Shown piece by piece: positions 45,603 to 57,171 of a stretch of 64,000 nt of DNA (position 1 is the first letter of the stretch; each line of letters begins with the position of its first letter). This stretch comes from Mallotus nudiflorus. Taxonomy: Eukaryota; Streptophyta; Magnoliopsida; Malpighiales; Euphorbiaceae. The stretch is taken from assembly GCA_947683625.1 (NCBI GenBank), contig CANTUR010000340.1, positions 1,240,001-1,304,000 on the forward strand, given 5' to 3'. Both the position numbers and the translations under genes were made by a program. The notes beneath the pieces are model-generated. The model was not told where the DNA came from, did no database searches, and was given only the letters and a program-made list of their open reading frames with translations.

Positions 45603-46488
45603 TCTAAACACAGCCCTCCAATGGATAAGGTATCATATTCCTAACAAAAAAGATCTTCTTCAAAAACTTCATTTTGCTTTTGTTTTTTCAAAGTTTAATA
45701 TAAAATCAGGATTTTAGCAAATACAAATTCATAAAGATCATCGTTACAAAACTGCTTTTACTATCCCATTTGGTCAATACGAGTGGAATGTCATGCCATT
45801 TGGTTTAAAGAATGCTCCTTTAGAATTTCAAAGAATAATGAATGACATATTCAATCCCTATTCTGAATTCTGTATTATTTACATAGATGATGTTCTTATC
45901 TTCTCTAAATCTATTAAACAACACTTCAAGCACCTTAATATTTTTTTCCACACTGTTAAGAATAATGGTCTTGTTGTTTCAGAAAAAAAGATATCTCTTT
46001 TCCAAACTAGAGTTAGATTCCTAGGACACTATATATACTGTGGAACCATTGTCCCTATGGAAAGAACCTTAGAATTTGGAAACAAATTCCCTGATAGGAT
46101 TCTTGACAAAACTCAGCTTCAAAGGTTTTTAGGAAGTTTAAATTATATATTAGATTTCTGTCCCAATATAAATAGGATAGTAAAACCTCTGCATGATAGA
46201 CTAAAGAAAAACCTTGTTCCCTGGACTGATGAACATACCAGAACAGTGCAACACGTAAAGAAATTTATTCTTAATATGCCCTGTCTCCACTTAGCTGATC
46301 CTAGTCTTCCTAAGATTGTAGAAACAGATGCTAGTGATCTTGGATACGGGGGCATTCTCAAACAAGTTCAGAATATTAAAGAAGTTATAGTCCAGTATAC
46401 TTCAAGTCACTGGAATGATACTCAAAAAAACTATTCTACCATCAAAAAAGAAATTATTTCCCTACTTTGTCAATCACCATTCTATTGA
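45600..46488 (+). pseudogene. Viral reverse transcriptase and RNase H piece
   Basis: The region starts with IPNKKDLLQKL and KFNIKSGF and, from 45793, is open for 231 codons: MPFGLKNAPLEFQRIM, FCIIYIDDVLIFSKS (catalytic YIDD kept), KKISLFQTRVRFLGHYI, LQRFLGSLNYI and VETDASDLGYGGILKQ (RNase H DASxxGxGG). The order and wording are those of Petuvirus-like viruses. A stop occurs at SGF-Q before 45793. RNase H is cut soon after KNYSTIKKEI, where another viral piece begins. Confidence 0.9.
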
Positions 46489-46920
46489 TTATAAAGATGA
46501 TAAAATTCTCATATCCTTTCCCTTTCTTAAAAAGCCTAGAACTAGATAGCTCAATCTGGTTAAAGCTCACTCCATTTATAGAAATGAAATAAATCTTCTA
46601 ATCAAAGGAAACGAAACTGATCTGCATGATTTAAAGAAAAATGTTTATTCTCAAAAAATTGAACAACAATTAAAGTCTGATGTTTTAAAACATAAAATTT
46701 CTTCCCTTCTAGAGTCTATAAAAATTGAACTTTGTTCTGATTTACCAAATGCTTTATGGAATAGAAAAAGACATATTGTTGATTTGCCTTATGAACCAGG
46801 ATTTGATGAAAAAAATATCCCTACTAAGGCTAGACCAATTCAAATGAATGCTGAATTGGAACAGCACTGTATAAGGGAAATCCAGGACCTCGAGTCCAAA
46901 GGATTGATTTCAAAATGCTA
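46489..46920 (+). pseudogene. Viral piece from between protease and RT
   Basis: One frame carries ILISFPFLKKPR, a Lys-rich stretch, DLPYEPGFDEKNIPTKARPI and QMNAELEQHCIREIQDLESK. This is the segment that lies just upstream of the RT core in caulimovirids (KARPxxMxxExxxxCxxEIxxLxxKGLI). Here it lies downstream of the RT core, so order is permuted. It ends at a stop after GLISKC. Confidence 0.8.
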
Positions 46921-47530
46921 ACCAAAGAACAAACCTTAATTCTAGATGTCATCTAGCACATAACTGATCCTGATGTTCAGAAAAAACATCTAGAACAATT
47001 AAGGCACTCCTTAGAAAAAGACCTTAAAACTCTAGAGCCACCTTCCACCAGTACAAGTATGTATGACCTGACTACCATCCTAGGAAGAACAAAGCAAGGA
47101 AAAAGACCAATAGGAGAAATTCAGGAACTCTAGGGAGAGATAAAAACCATAAAGTCAGATATAAAGCAACTTAAAGAAAAACAGCAAAAGGATTCTGATC
47201 TAATCCAATTCCTTATCACTAAACTTGTTGAAGACTCTAGCGATAGTGATGAAACCAAGAACCTAGAACCTCAGTCCTTAGCCAACCTCGATAAAATTCC
47301 TGTAGATTTCCTCTATGCTCTTAATAAAGTCACTTCAAGAAAATATATTATAAAGGTTACCATTGTGTTTGATAAAGATTTTCATATTGACACTATAGCT
47401 CTGTTTGATACCGGAGTTTATTTAAATTATATAAAGACTCAGGTTGTTCTAAAACATTTTCAAGAAAAAACCACTGAAACACTTTCTTCTGCCAACAGTT
47501 AAAAAATGAACATTTAAGGAAAAACAGAAG

Positions 47531-47532
<2 letters not shown>
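46921..47532 (+). pseudogene. Viral coat-protein end and protease piece
   Basis: The frame has HITDPDVQKKHLEQLRHSLE, a coiled-coil-like Lys/Gln/Glu stretch, an acidic EDSSDSDE patch and then IDTIALFDTGVYLNYIKTQV. The last is the retropepsin loop (FDTGxxxNxI) with DTG kept. In the viral genome this lies upstream of the two preceding pieces. Stops interrupt it at the start and near IQEL. It ends in the TA run. Confidence 0.75.

Positions 47533-47565
<33 letters not shown>
47533..47565. repeat. TA run at right border of viral insert
   Basis: About 16 TA units, followed by TTCCTATACATAG and LTR sequence TTTAATTATTAACTTA, which matches the other LTR at 55440. Confidence 0.95.
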
Positions 47566-47567
<2 letters not shown>

Positions 47568-49215
47568 CCTATACATAGTTTAATTATTAACTTATAGGTC
47601 AAATGTGCTCTCCTGCGCAGTCGCACTTGATCTCGACCTATCGACTCGATTGGAGGCATGGCTAAAAAAAATAAATAAATAAAAGGAAATTAAAAACAGA
47701 ATTTCTATAAATTCTAGATTTCTAAGGAAAGACCCAATTAAAATAAGACTCTACTAAAATAGACTCGATGTCACATTTTATGAGAAATCTATCGAAAATT
47801 CAATAGAATCTCTGTAGTAAAATCAAAATCTCTATACAAAAGTAGAGTCAACCCTGCATAGAAAAACACTTTAAATAGCCACAACAACTCTAAATCTCGA
47901 GTTGGGCCCCCAAACTGCAATTATGCCCAACCGAGAACCAATTTCACAAATTACAATATAACTCAATAAAATTCTATTTAAATACCAAAGTTAATTTATT
48001 TGCACAAAAAAAAAAAGCTTAAAAGACATTTATTTATAAAATAATTAATAAAATTCATATTAAAACCAAATTATGCTATAAAGGTCCTTATTCAAATTTT
48101 CGAAATTAAATATCATTTAATTATCAAAAATTAACTAAATTATTCAATTATATAATTAAGAAATTGAAAATTCATAAAATCATAAATACTATTTTATTCG
48201 GATATTATTTTGATAATTACTAATAATTTGCTAAAAATAGGAATAAATTCATAAAAATTATTTTAATATTATTTATTACTCAAAAATTATCCAAAACATC
48301 ATAATTCACCATAATTTCAATTAAAACATAAAATTTATTAATTTAAAGAAATTTTCTCAAAAATTCATTTTTGACATAAATATTCAAAAATTTGTAATAA
48401 AAATTCGATACAAAATTTTAATAAACTTCCTTAACAAAACTTGCTTAAAATAACTAGTAGAATTTATTAAAAATATAAAAATTTTCTGGCTTGGGAATAG
48501 TGTCATGAACAATTACCTAAGACCCTCGAAAATTCAAAAAATTTCTAAAAATTCAAAAAATTAATTTTTGGAAGCCTTACAATACATACAGTAATCAATC
48601 CTAAATAACTAACATGAAATAAAATCAAATTAAGCTTCAATTTCATAATTTAAGAAAAATGCCCAAAGTTAAATTTTATGAAATTGGAGTTGTTACCGGA
48701 TAAATTTCCCAAAATTGATCAAGCATTATCAAACCCTAGGTCGAGAGCTTTGATTGAAGCCCAAGAATGGATGGACAGCTCGCCGAAAAATCATCGATCT
48801 TCCTCTCACACTTCCAGCACCGACGGAAAGCAAGAAGAGATGGAGAAGAGGCAACTCTAGTGATTGATGCAGCTGCTGGCGGTGGTACGGTGCTACTTGT
48901 TGTCGTGTGAAGAGGAAGGAAGAAAGAAAGAAATAAAGAAAAAAGAAAGGAAAAGGAAAGAATTTTTTTTCTTTTATGTATTTTTTTTATATAAAAGCGT
49001 AAAAGACATAATAATATAATATATTAAACAACAATATTATTTCCAATTATTTTTAACCACAAAATATTAAATAAATTGTGCTCAAATACTCAAATAAATA
49101 CTAAAATTAAATTAATAATATTAAAATAATATTTAACCCTAAAAAATTAAATTAAATTCCACTAAAATTAGATATCACAATTTAATATAATAATATAAAA
49201 CTTTAGGCTTTTACA

Positions 49216-49230
49216 GTCTCCCCTCCTTAA
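49216..49230 (-). promoter_or_regulatory. Polypurine tract of Tekay element
   Basis: The minus strand reads TTAAGGAGGGGAGAC directly before the 3' LTR. Confidence 0.85.
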
Positions 49231-49289
49231 AAAAATTCATCCCTGAATTTTTGATAAATATAATACAAAATCTTAATGAAAAAGATAGG

Positions 49290-50730
49290 GATAAGCCACA
49301 CGCATTGTTGCCTCCATCTCTCACGTGCAGTCCTCTGCAGTGTGGTTGCTCCATAACGCCTTCACCATCGAAATCTCCTTAGTACAAAGCTAACGAACTT
49401 GGTGATCTACAATCGCCATAAGATATTCCTCATATGACATATCTTCACTGAACTCCACTATCTAAAGCTGAAGAACTTAAGAAGGAGCAGGAACATACTT
49501 CCTCAACATATAAATTTGGAATACTAGGTGAATCCGAGATAATTTAGGTGGCAACATCAATCTATAAGTCACCTTTCCAACTCTTGAACATATCTTGAAT
49601 GACCTAATATATCTTAGGGCTAATTTACCTCTCTTACTAAATCTCATAACCACCTTCATTGGAGACACTTTCAGTACCATGTATTCAATGGAAAAGGACA
49701 CATCTTTCATCTTTGAATCTGCATAGCACTTCTGTCGGTTGAAAGCTATCCTCAAATGTTGTTGAATAATGGGAACCTTCTCATAAGTAATATGCATCAA
49801 TTCTGGACCTGTCAGCTATCTCTCCCTAACTTCCCAACACAATAATGATCTACACTTCTTACCATATAGTTCTTCATACAGAGCCATCTTAATACGTGTA
49901 TAATAACTATTATTATCTGCAAATTCTATCAATGAAAAATGTATGTCCCACTAACCACTAAAGTTAATCACATATATCCTCAAGGGATTGAATTGTCCTT
50001 TCTTACTGACCATTTATCTAAGGATGAAATGTTGTACTAAAATCAAGTCTGGTACCTAATGCCTCATGTAACTCTTGCCAGAAGACTAAGGTGAAAGTTG
50101 CTCCTCTGTCAGACACTATGCTCACCGGTGCCCCATAAAGACAAACAATTCTGTTGACATACAACCTTACTAATATGTCAATAGAGTATGTCTTCTTGAT
50201 TAGTAAAAAGTGTGTTGACTTAGTTAGTGTGTCTACTATCACCCAAATGCCATCATAACCATAAATAGTACTTGGAAATCTTATCACAAAATCCATAGCA
50301 ATCATATCCCACTTCTACTATAGGATAAGCAATGGTTGTAATAATCCTGTAGGCCTCTGATGCTTTAGCTTCACCTGTTGACAAGTAAGGCATTTAAATA
50401 CAAATTCTGCTATATCCTTTTTCATTCCATTCCACCAATATGTATCCTTCTAGTCATGATACATTTTGGTAGAACCTGGATGAACATTATAAGCAGAGAA
50501 ATGTACATCTTTTATGATTTCTTTTCTCATCTCATCCACATTTGGCACACATAATCAAGTACCCAAACGCAGCACACCCTCATTATTAATCATAAATCTA
50601 ATGGACCTACCTTATTGTACTTTAAACATAATCTTCTACAACTGTGGGGCCCTACTCTATACTACCTTAACTCAATCCAAGTATACTGAATGTACCCTAA
50701 ACTGAGCAAGGATACATTTCTTAGTCACAT
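49290..50730 (-). pseudogene. Tekay integrase with chromodomain
   Basis: Reading from 50730 on the minus strand: zinc-finger part CLTCQQVKLKHQRPTGLLQP, catalytic core MIAMDFVIRFPSTIYGYDGI, VIVDTLTKSTHFLLIKKTYS, IVSDRGATFTLVFWQELHEA; then MMHITYEKVPIIQQHLRIAF and QKCYADSKMKDVSF, the GPY/F-type part LALRYIRSFKICSRVGKVTY, and RIHLVFQIYMLRKYVPAPS. A chromodomain follows (49440-49290: VDHQVR-LCTKEISMVKALWS, TAEDCT-EMEATMRVAYPYLF). The chromodomain marks the element as a chromovirus; functional ones guide integration to heterochromatin. Stops are frequent. Confidence 0.88.
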
Positions 50731-50734
50731 TCAA

Positions 50735-52150
50735 CTACAGTCCTTGGTCAATCAACTCATACATCTCCTTAACAATTATTTTCCTCTCAATACTGATGTG
50801 TGTAAGGCTACCTGCAGACTTTCTGCTCAAAGCATTTGCAACTACATTTTCCTCGCCTATATGGTATAGAATAAAATAATCATAGTCCTTTAAAAGTTCC
50901 ATCCATCTCCTCTGCCTTAGATTCATATCCCTCTACTGAAAATGTACTTTAAGCTCTTGTGGTCAATGTATATTTCACATGTCACACCATACAAGTAATG
51001 CCTCTAATTCTTTAATGCAAACACCACTGCTTCCATTTCTAAGTCATGAGTAGGATAAATTTTCTTGTGCTTCATCAATTGCCTTGAATCATAAGTAGCC
51101 ACTCTTCCATTCTGCATTAACACATAGCATAATCCTACTTGGGAAGCATCAAAATACACCATATAACCTTCATTCCCAGAAGGTAAAGTTAACACTGGAG
51201 TTAAAGTAAAAAAATCCTTAAGTAACTAAAAGTGCTCCTCACATTTGTCTATCCATATAAATTTAGCATTCTTCTGGATCAGCCTTGTCAAAGGTACAAT
51301 AATCTTAGAGAAATCCTTCATAAATCTCTTATAATAGCCAGTTAAACCCAAAAAACTCCTCACTTTAATGAGTGATGTGGGTCTTGGCCAATAGCTTTTA
51401 TTTTCTTGGGATCCACTTGTATGCCATCTCTAGATACCATATGGCTTAAGAATACCACTTGATCCAACCAAAATTCACACTTTAAAAACTTGGCATATAG
51501 CTAGTGCTTTCTTAGAGTCTGAAGCACTAATCTTAAATGCATTGCATGGTCTGCCTTACTCTTATAGTATACCAAAATATCATTAATAAGCATAATCACC
51601 AATTGGTCCAAGAATGGCGTAAATAATATATTCATCATGTCCATAAAGGTTGCTGGGGCATTAGTCAACCTAAATGACATCACTAAAAATTCATAATGGT
51701 CATACCTTGTCCGAAATACAGTCTTGGGTACAACTCCACCTTTAATTGTTAATTGATGATAGCCTAACCTTAAGTTGATCTTAGAGAAACACTGAGCTCC
51801 TTGAAGCTGATTGAATAAGTCATTAATCCTCGAGAGTGGATATTTGTTTTTAATGGTAATCTTATTCAACTGCCTGTAGTCGACACAATGTTAAAGACTA
51901 CCATCCTTCTTCTTTACTAACAACACATGAGCACCCTAAGGAGATGTACTAGGCCGAATGAAAACTTTATCGAGTAATTCCTATAACTGCTCTATCAGCT
52001 CTTTCAACTCTATAGGTGTCATTCTATATGGTGGCACAAAGATAGGATCTGTATTAGGCACTACATCGATATAAAATTCTATCTCCCTATTAGGTGGCAA
52101 GCTTGACAATTCTTTAGGAAAAACATCTGAAAACTCGCACACCACTGGCA
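50735..52150 (-). pseudogene. Tekay reverse transcriptase and RNase H
   Basis: RT: SDVFPKELSSLPPNREIEFY, KKDGSL-HCVDYRQLNKITI, KINLRLGYHQLTIKGGVVPK, YDHYEFLVMSFRLTNAPATF and LVIMLINDILVYYKSK, where the catalytic YIDD has become INDI, so it is inactive. RNase H: VYFDASQVGLCYVLMQNGRV, YPTHDLEMEAVVFALKN and NLRQRRWMELLKDYDYFILY, ending HIGEENVVANALSRK. The order matches the Del/Tekay polyprotein. Many stops and frameshifts are present. Confidence 0.9.
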
Positions 52151-52300
52151 CCACACCACTGGCACCCTTTCAACTGCCTCACTATCTGCTTATATATCTC
52201 TGACCACAACTAAGTAGCCTTGACAACCTCTTCTAAGCATCTTCCTAGTTGTGATCACATAAATAATGTTATAAGGCATTAGACTGTTGTCACCTTTGAA

Positions 52301-52750
52301 TCATAATTCTTTATCAGATGGAATTCTAAAAATTACTTCCTTCTCTTGACAGTCCACTATGGCATAAAATTGTGCCAACCAATCTATCCTTAGAATTATG
52401 TCAAAGTCAATCACATCAACCAAAACCAAATTTGCTAGCAACTGTCTACCCTCCACCAACATTGGACAAGATGGAAAGAACACATCTATTTCTAACTTGT
52501 CACTAGTGGAGTCGTTACAGATAAGGGAGCCAATATTTGGGACGGTTGACATGCTATTCTAAAAGCAAATGCAAAAGACACAAAAAAGTGCAAAGCACCT
52601 AGATCAAATAAGACTCTAGCCATAAAGTAGCATATTAGGAGAATACCTACCACAACTACATTGGATGCCAAAGAATCCTGAGGAATCAAGGTGAAGACTC
52701 TGGCCTGACCATGACTTGCCTGCTATGAAATGGACAATTGTGTATGTCCT
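52301..52750 (-). pseudogene. Tekay protease
   Basis: ARVLFDLGALHFFVSFAFA equals the chromoviral protease loop VLFDSGAxHSFIS with Ser changed to Leu. In another frame, LLANLVLVDVIDFDIILRID and WLAQFYAIVDCQEKEVIF match the usual LxVxxMxxFDVILGMDWLxxxxAxIDCxxKxVxF. A frameshift separates the two halves. Confidence 0.88.
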
Positions 52751-54120
52751 CTACCCCTTGCTCTGCCTCCAAAACCTCTACTTTGCTAGCTTGAATACTG
52801 AGTTAATCGCTACTAAGCATACATAGGTCCCTAATACTACTGATGCACCAGCAGATACAGTTAAGCGATAGATGAGGAAGATCCATGATCATATGATGGT
52901 TGGAACCTATAATTAGGACATTCCCTAGCAAAATGCCCAAATTTTCCATACCAAAAAAAATCTCTTAGTGCCAAATGACACAGATCTTGATGCACTCACC
53001 CATAAATGGCACATGCACTAGCCCTAGATCTTGAACTACCATGTCCTGAGCTTTATCCATTGTTGCTACTACTGGTACCAGCACTAAACCTAGCAATCTT
53101 GCCACTCCTATGGCTCTAAGCATAATTGTGCCTGCTAGTCTGATGTGATTTAAACTGTCTACTCTATTGAGAAGTACCCCCTGACTGAGTACTCATGCTG
53201 CCTATTAGGAAAATAGGCTACTGAACCCCCTGAACTGATATGCTACTACCACTCTTGTAAGGATCTTATAAGGTGTCATGTCGAATATGCCTAAACTCAA
53301 GCTATCTGGCCTCCTCAACCACACTCTCAAAGCTATGACCCCTCATTTGGATGCTTATATAAGATAGGCCTAACCTAGTCACATAAAGCTCCACTACTCT
53401 CATCTCATCCTACATCACATCTGCAACATGACATGACAATCTAAAGAACACTCGAGTGTAGTCTCCAACTGACTGATCTCCTCTGGCAATGTTCAGTAAC
53501 TTCCATATGTAGTTATCCCTCATCGATGCTAGGTAGAAAAACCTTATAAACCTCTCCTTAAAATCCAACTAGGTCATCGCAGTCATATAGGGCTGGATGG
53601 GCTGTATGAACCAATCTTAACCTGCTGTTGGCATAAATAACTCCACTATTATGATCCGTTGGTAGTCTATGTATCCTGTCCTGGTTTTGGCCTTGATGGT
53701 ATTTATGAAATCTAGAGCATCCCTTGTATGATCAAAAGTTTTTTTCTCAACTTTAGAGTACAGTAAGGTGGCATAATCATTTATCATCCCTTGAGTCCTC
53801 TATTGAAGCATCTACTGTACTAGGGGTATTATTTGGTTAAGAGCTGCCAAATCTTGATTAATTCCTACCATACCCACTGCAAAGGCTACGAGATCCTCTA
53901 CTGGAACTTCAAGCCCTGCCTGCGATTGTTCCTGCCCTTAAGCTGCATCTGCTCTAGCTCCACCCCTGCCTGTACCTCTACCTCTACCTCTACCTCTACT
54001 TCTACGTCAAGGAGAAGGAGGAAGAATCTCATCTTGTATAGACTACTAATCATCATTCTCCTCAAAGGTTGCTTCCACAGCAGAAGCAATTCATGCTTGC
54101 CTCATTCTAAAAAGAGACAC
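52751..54120 (-). pseudogene. Tekay gag
   Basis: On the minus strand: an Arg/Gly repeat near 54000-53970 (RGRGRGRGTGRGGARAD), then the capsid part DFKERFIRFFYLASMRDNYI, ARGDQSVGDYTRVFFRLSCH and YVTRLGLSYISIQMRGHSFE (near 53580-53330). The nucleocapsid knuckle reads FWYGKFGHFARECP, having lost its first Cys. In-frame stops occur throughout. Confidence 0.82.
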
Positions 54121-54268
54121 AAATGAATTTAGGACAAGACAAAAATACTACATAAGCGTAGAATGCAAGAAACAAGGAAGACAACAAGTGACAATCATCA
54201 ACCAATTACCATATTAACTTATGAAAAATAGACATTGATAATAAAAAAACACATATAAATGAGCCAAA

Positions 54269-54280
54269 GCTTTGACACCA
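54269..54280 (-). promoter_or_regulatory. Primer binding site of Tekay element
   Basis: The minus strand reads TGGTGTCAAAGC, 10 of 12 matches to the initiator-Met site, 4 bases from the 5' LTR. Confidence 0.75.
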
Positions 54281-54284
54281 ACTT

Positions 54285-57127
54285 TTTCACGACCCGAACC
54301 TAAAAAGGGCATGTGACCAACACTAGTGAATGGGAATACATAAAGTACCCAAAACCCCTAGTAAGCCTTAAAGAAAATTACAATTAAATATAGATAATAA
54401 TGAAATGAAATATTTTAAATGAAGATAAATAACACAAATGAATTAATATCCAAAACAATCTTAGATAAAATATAATAATTTTCTTAGTATAATTTTTTTT
54501 ACATATACGACAATCCATGAAATATAATATAATAGTTAACCATTACTATATTACGATGTTCTAGATTTAAAATACATACATTAGGATAATAAATTTCAAA
54601 TAAACTTATATAAAATAGTCGAACAAGAAGAAACCAGCGTAAAGAAGGCTGACTAACAGGTGACTCCCGAGATCCTAAAAAAATAATTTAAAGGAGTCAG
54701 ATCTCATTAAGTAAGTTAATAAAAGAAATGTATATAGTATAAAAATGTCCTTTAAAATATATTTATGAAAATAAGAAATTTATAATTTATAATTTAAACT
54801 GTTTAATTTTATTGAAATCCTCTTTTACCAAAATAAGGTATTTAAAATTCATTAAATACTATATAAAATAAAATTAACTCCCTTAAATCATTTTACAAGA
54901 AAACTAGATAGAACCCTAGTCCACAAATCTCATGGCCTTTTGGATCTCTTATAATCCAAAGACTACCAGTTCCCAAAATTAAAGTATTAATCGAGCTACC
55001 CAGTACAATCAATTCATTTAAATCGATATTTACTGGCGGTTCCTAAGAGCAAAGTATCACCAAGTTACCGGCCCCAGTAATATATATATCACGCCTAAGA
55101 GTAAAGTGTCACCGAGCCATATACTTTCATCACTCACTTTCAATTCTACTGGTACGCGTATAGTCCTGATGAAAACCATTAAGTAGCCCATTCTACTGCA
55201 GTTTATTTAAAAATAAATAACTATAAATAAATAAGAAAGATTACAACAAAAATAAAATTACTAATCACGTGAAAATTTAACATAAACAAGCTAATATAAC
55301 TATAGCAATGATAAGAGAATTCAATTTAAATATATATTCTTATAACAATATAATTCTTTAATAAATTCTCCTATTCATCAAAATCAATCAACACACACAC
55401 ACACATATATATATATATGGACACACACACACACACACAGAGTTCAATTATTAACTTACATGTGGAATGCTATCCTCTACACAGTTGCACTCGACCCTAA
55501 CCTGTTGACTTGACTCGAGGTGCAACTAAAGAAAAGAAATTAAAAATGGAATTTCTATAAATTCTAGATTTCTATGGAATGACCTAATTAAAATAAAACT
55601 CTACTAAAACAAACCTGACGTAATGTTTTACGAGAAATTTATCAAAAATTTGGTTGAATCTCCTTTGTAAAATGGACGTCTCTCTACAAAAATAGAGTCA
55701 ACCTCACACAAAAAAACACTATAACCGCAACAATTCTAAATCTCAGATTGGACCCCTGAACTACGATTATGCTCAATCGAGAATCAATTTCACAAATTAC
55801 AATATAACTCAATAAAATTCCACTTAAATACCAAAATTAATTTATTTACACAAATAAAGCATAAAAAACATTTATTTATAAAATAATTAATAAAATTCAT
55901 ATTAAAACCAAATTATGCTATAAAGGTCCTTGTTCAAATTTTTGAAATTAAATAGCATTTAATTATCAAAAATTAACTATATTATTCCAATATATAGTTA
56001 AGCAATTGAAAACTCATTTAAATTATAAAAATCATAAATACTATTTTACTCAGATGTTATATCGATAATTACTAATAATTTACTAAAAATAGGAATAAAT
56101 TCATAAAAATTATTTTAATATTATTTATTACTAAAAAATTATCCAAAAAAAATCATAATTCATCATAATTTCAATTAAAACTTAAAATTTACCAATTTAT
56201 AGTAATTTTCTAAGAAAAAAAATTCATTTTTGACATAAATATTCAAAATTTTATAATAAAAATTCAGTACATAATTTTAACTAACTTCCTTCACGAAACT
56301 TGCTTAAAATAACTAGTAGAATTTAATAAAAATATAAAAATGTTCTGGCTCAAGAATAGTGTTGTGAACAGTAATCCAAGACCCTGGAAATTCAAAAAAT
56401 TTCTAAAAATTCACAAAAATAATTTTTGAAAACCTTACAATACATACAATAATTAGTCCTAAATAACCAACATCAAATAAAATCAAATTAAGCTTTAATT
56501 TCATAATTTAATAAAAATGCCCAAATTTAAATTTTGTAAAATTGGAGTTTTTACCGGTTAAATTTCCTGAAATTGATCAAGGATTATCGAAGACCGAGTT
56601 GAGAGTTTCGACTCAAGCCTAAGAATGGCCAAAAAGCTCACTAAAAAGTCATAGGTCTTCCTCTCACACTTCTAGCATCGATGAAAATTAAGAAGATAAG
56701 GAGAAGAGGTGGCTCTAGTGACTGCTGCAGCTGCTGGTAGCGATGAGGGAGTGCTCTAGTGGCGGCACGATGGGTTGGAGCAGCAGTAGTGGCAGTAGAT
56801 GGTGGTGGTGACGGTGCTGCTTGTTATTGTGTGGAGATGAAGAAAGAAAGAAAGAAAAAAGAAAGGAAAAGGAAAGAATTTTTTTTAAGTATTTTTTAAT
56901 ATATAAAAACATAAAAGACATAATAATATAATATATGAAACAACAATATTATTTCCAATTATTTTTAACCACAAAATATAAAATAAAGTGTGCTCAAATA
57001 CTTAAATAAATACTAAAATTAAATTAATAATATTAAAATAATATTTAACCCCAAAAAGTTAAATTAAATTTCACTAAAATTAAATATCACAATTTAATAT
57101 GATAATATAAAAATTTAGGTCTTTACA
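54285..57127 (-). repeat. 5' LTR of Tekay element
   Basis: It is 2843 bp long. In plus orientation it begins TTTCACGACCCGAACC (decayed TGTCACGACC) and ends AGGTCTTTACA. It carries a CA/TA microsatellite at about 55393-55438 and a GC-richer block at 56560-56830 that matches 48690-48900 in the other LTR. Confidence 0.9.
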
Positions 57128-57171
57128 CATGAGTTGACTAAAACGCCCCTCATGCCTGTCGAGGGGGCTAT
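57128..57171 (+). promoter_or_regulatory. Retroelement 3' end with purine tract
   Basis: TGTCGAGGGGGCTAT directly precedes an LTR start TGATGG. It is taken as the 3' internal end of Tat-A, separated from 42154 by the Tekay insertion. Confidence 0.5.

Larger units (their letters stand above)
43051..47532. mobile_element. Endogenous pararetrovirus, Petuvirus-like, rearranged
   Basis: Caulimoviridae sequence with movement protein, promoter/leader, protease, RT and RNase H segments. The left half (about 45560 down to 43051) is on the minus strand; the right half (about 45600 to 47532) is on the plus strand with its pieces in permuted order. TA runs lie at both borders. No LTR or TSD was found, as expected for these viruses, which integrate passively. 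All frames are broken. Confidence 0.85.
42155..49215 (-). repeat. 3' LTR of Tekay element, split by viral DNA
   Basis: The LTR parts are 42155-43050 and 47533-49215. It begins TGTCACAACCTAAACCC and ends CTTTTACA in plus orientation. Compared with the other LTR, about 265 bp (equivalent to 55172-55437) is missing where the viral insert sits. Confidence 0.9.
42155..57127 (-). mobile_element. Tekay/Del-like chromovirus, complete but decayed
   Basis: Minus-strand element: 5' LTR 54285-57127, primer site, gag, PR, RT, RH, IN with chromodomain, polypurine tract, 3' LTR 42155-49215 (containing the pararetrovirus). The flanking pentamers CCTAA and CATGA agree at 3 of 5 positions, a weak TSD. LTR blocks compared by eye differ at roughly one base in seven to ten, so it is old. 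It lies close to the 3' end of Tat-A. Confidence 0.9.
9725..57171 (+). mobile_element. Tat-A: interrupted Ty3/gypsy Tat-lineage element
   Basis: The pieces belonging to this element are 9725-12636, about 15901-15919, 17585-22272, 41560-42154 and 57128-57171; everything between is nested insertions. The order gag, PR, RT, RNase H, second (archaeal-type) RNase H, integrase, then an antisense extra gene is the layout of the plant Tat lineage. Coding continuity across the two solo LTRs and across the copia element supports the assembly. The right end has the purine tract GAGGGGGC (57161-57168) next to an LTR at 57172, but the 5' LTR seems unlike that LTR. Confidence 0.65.

Noticed and set aside
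53833..54126. Thr/Ser-rich plus-strand ORF and a Val/Glu repeat ORF on the minus strand
   Set aside because: Both are off-frame readings of the Arg/Gly repeat of the Tekay gag.
42150..57132. A clear 5-bp TSD for the Tekay element
   Set aside because: CCTAA and CATGA agree at only 3 of 5 positions, so it is not claimed as a firm TSD.
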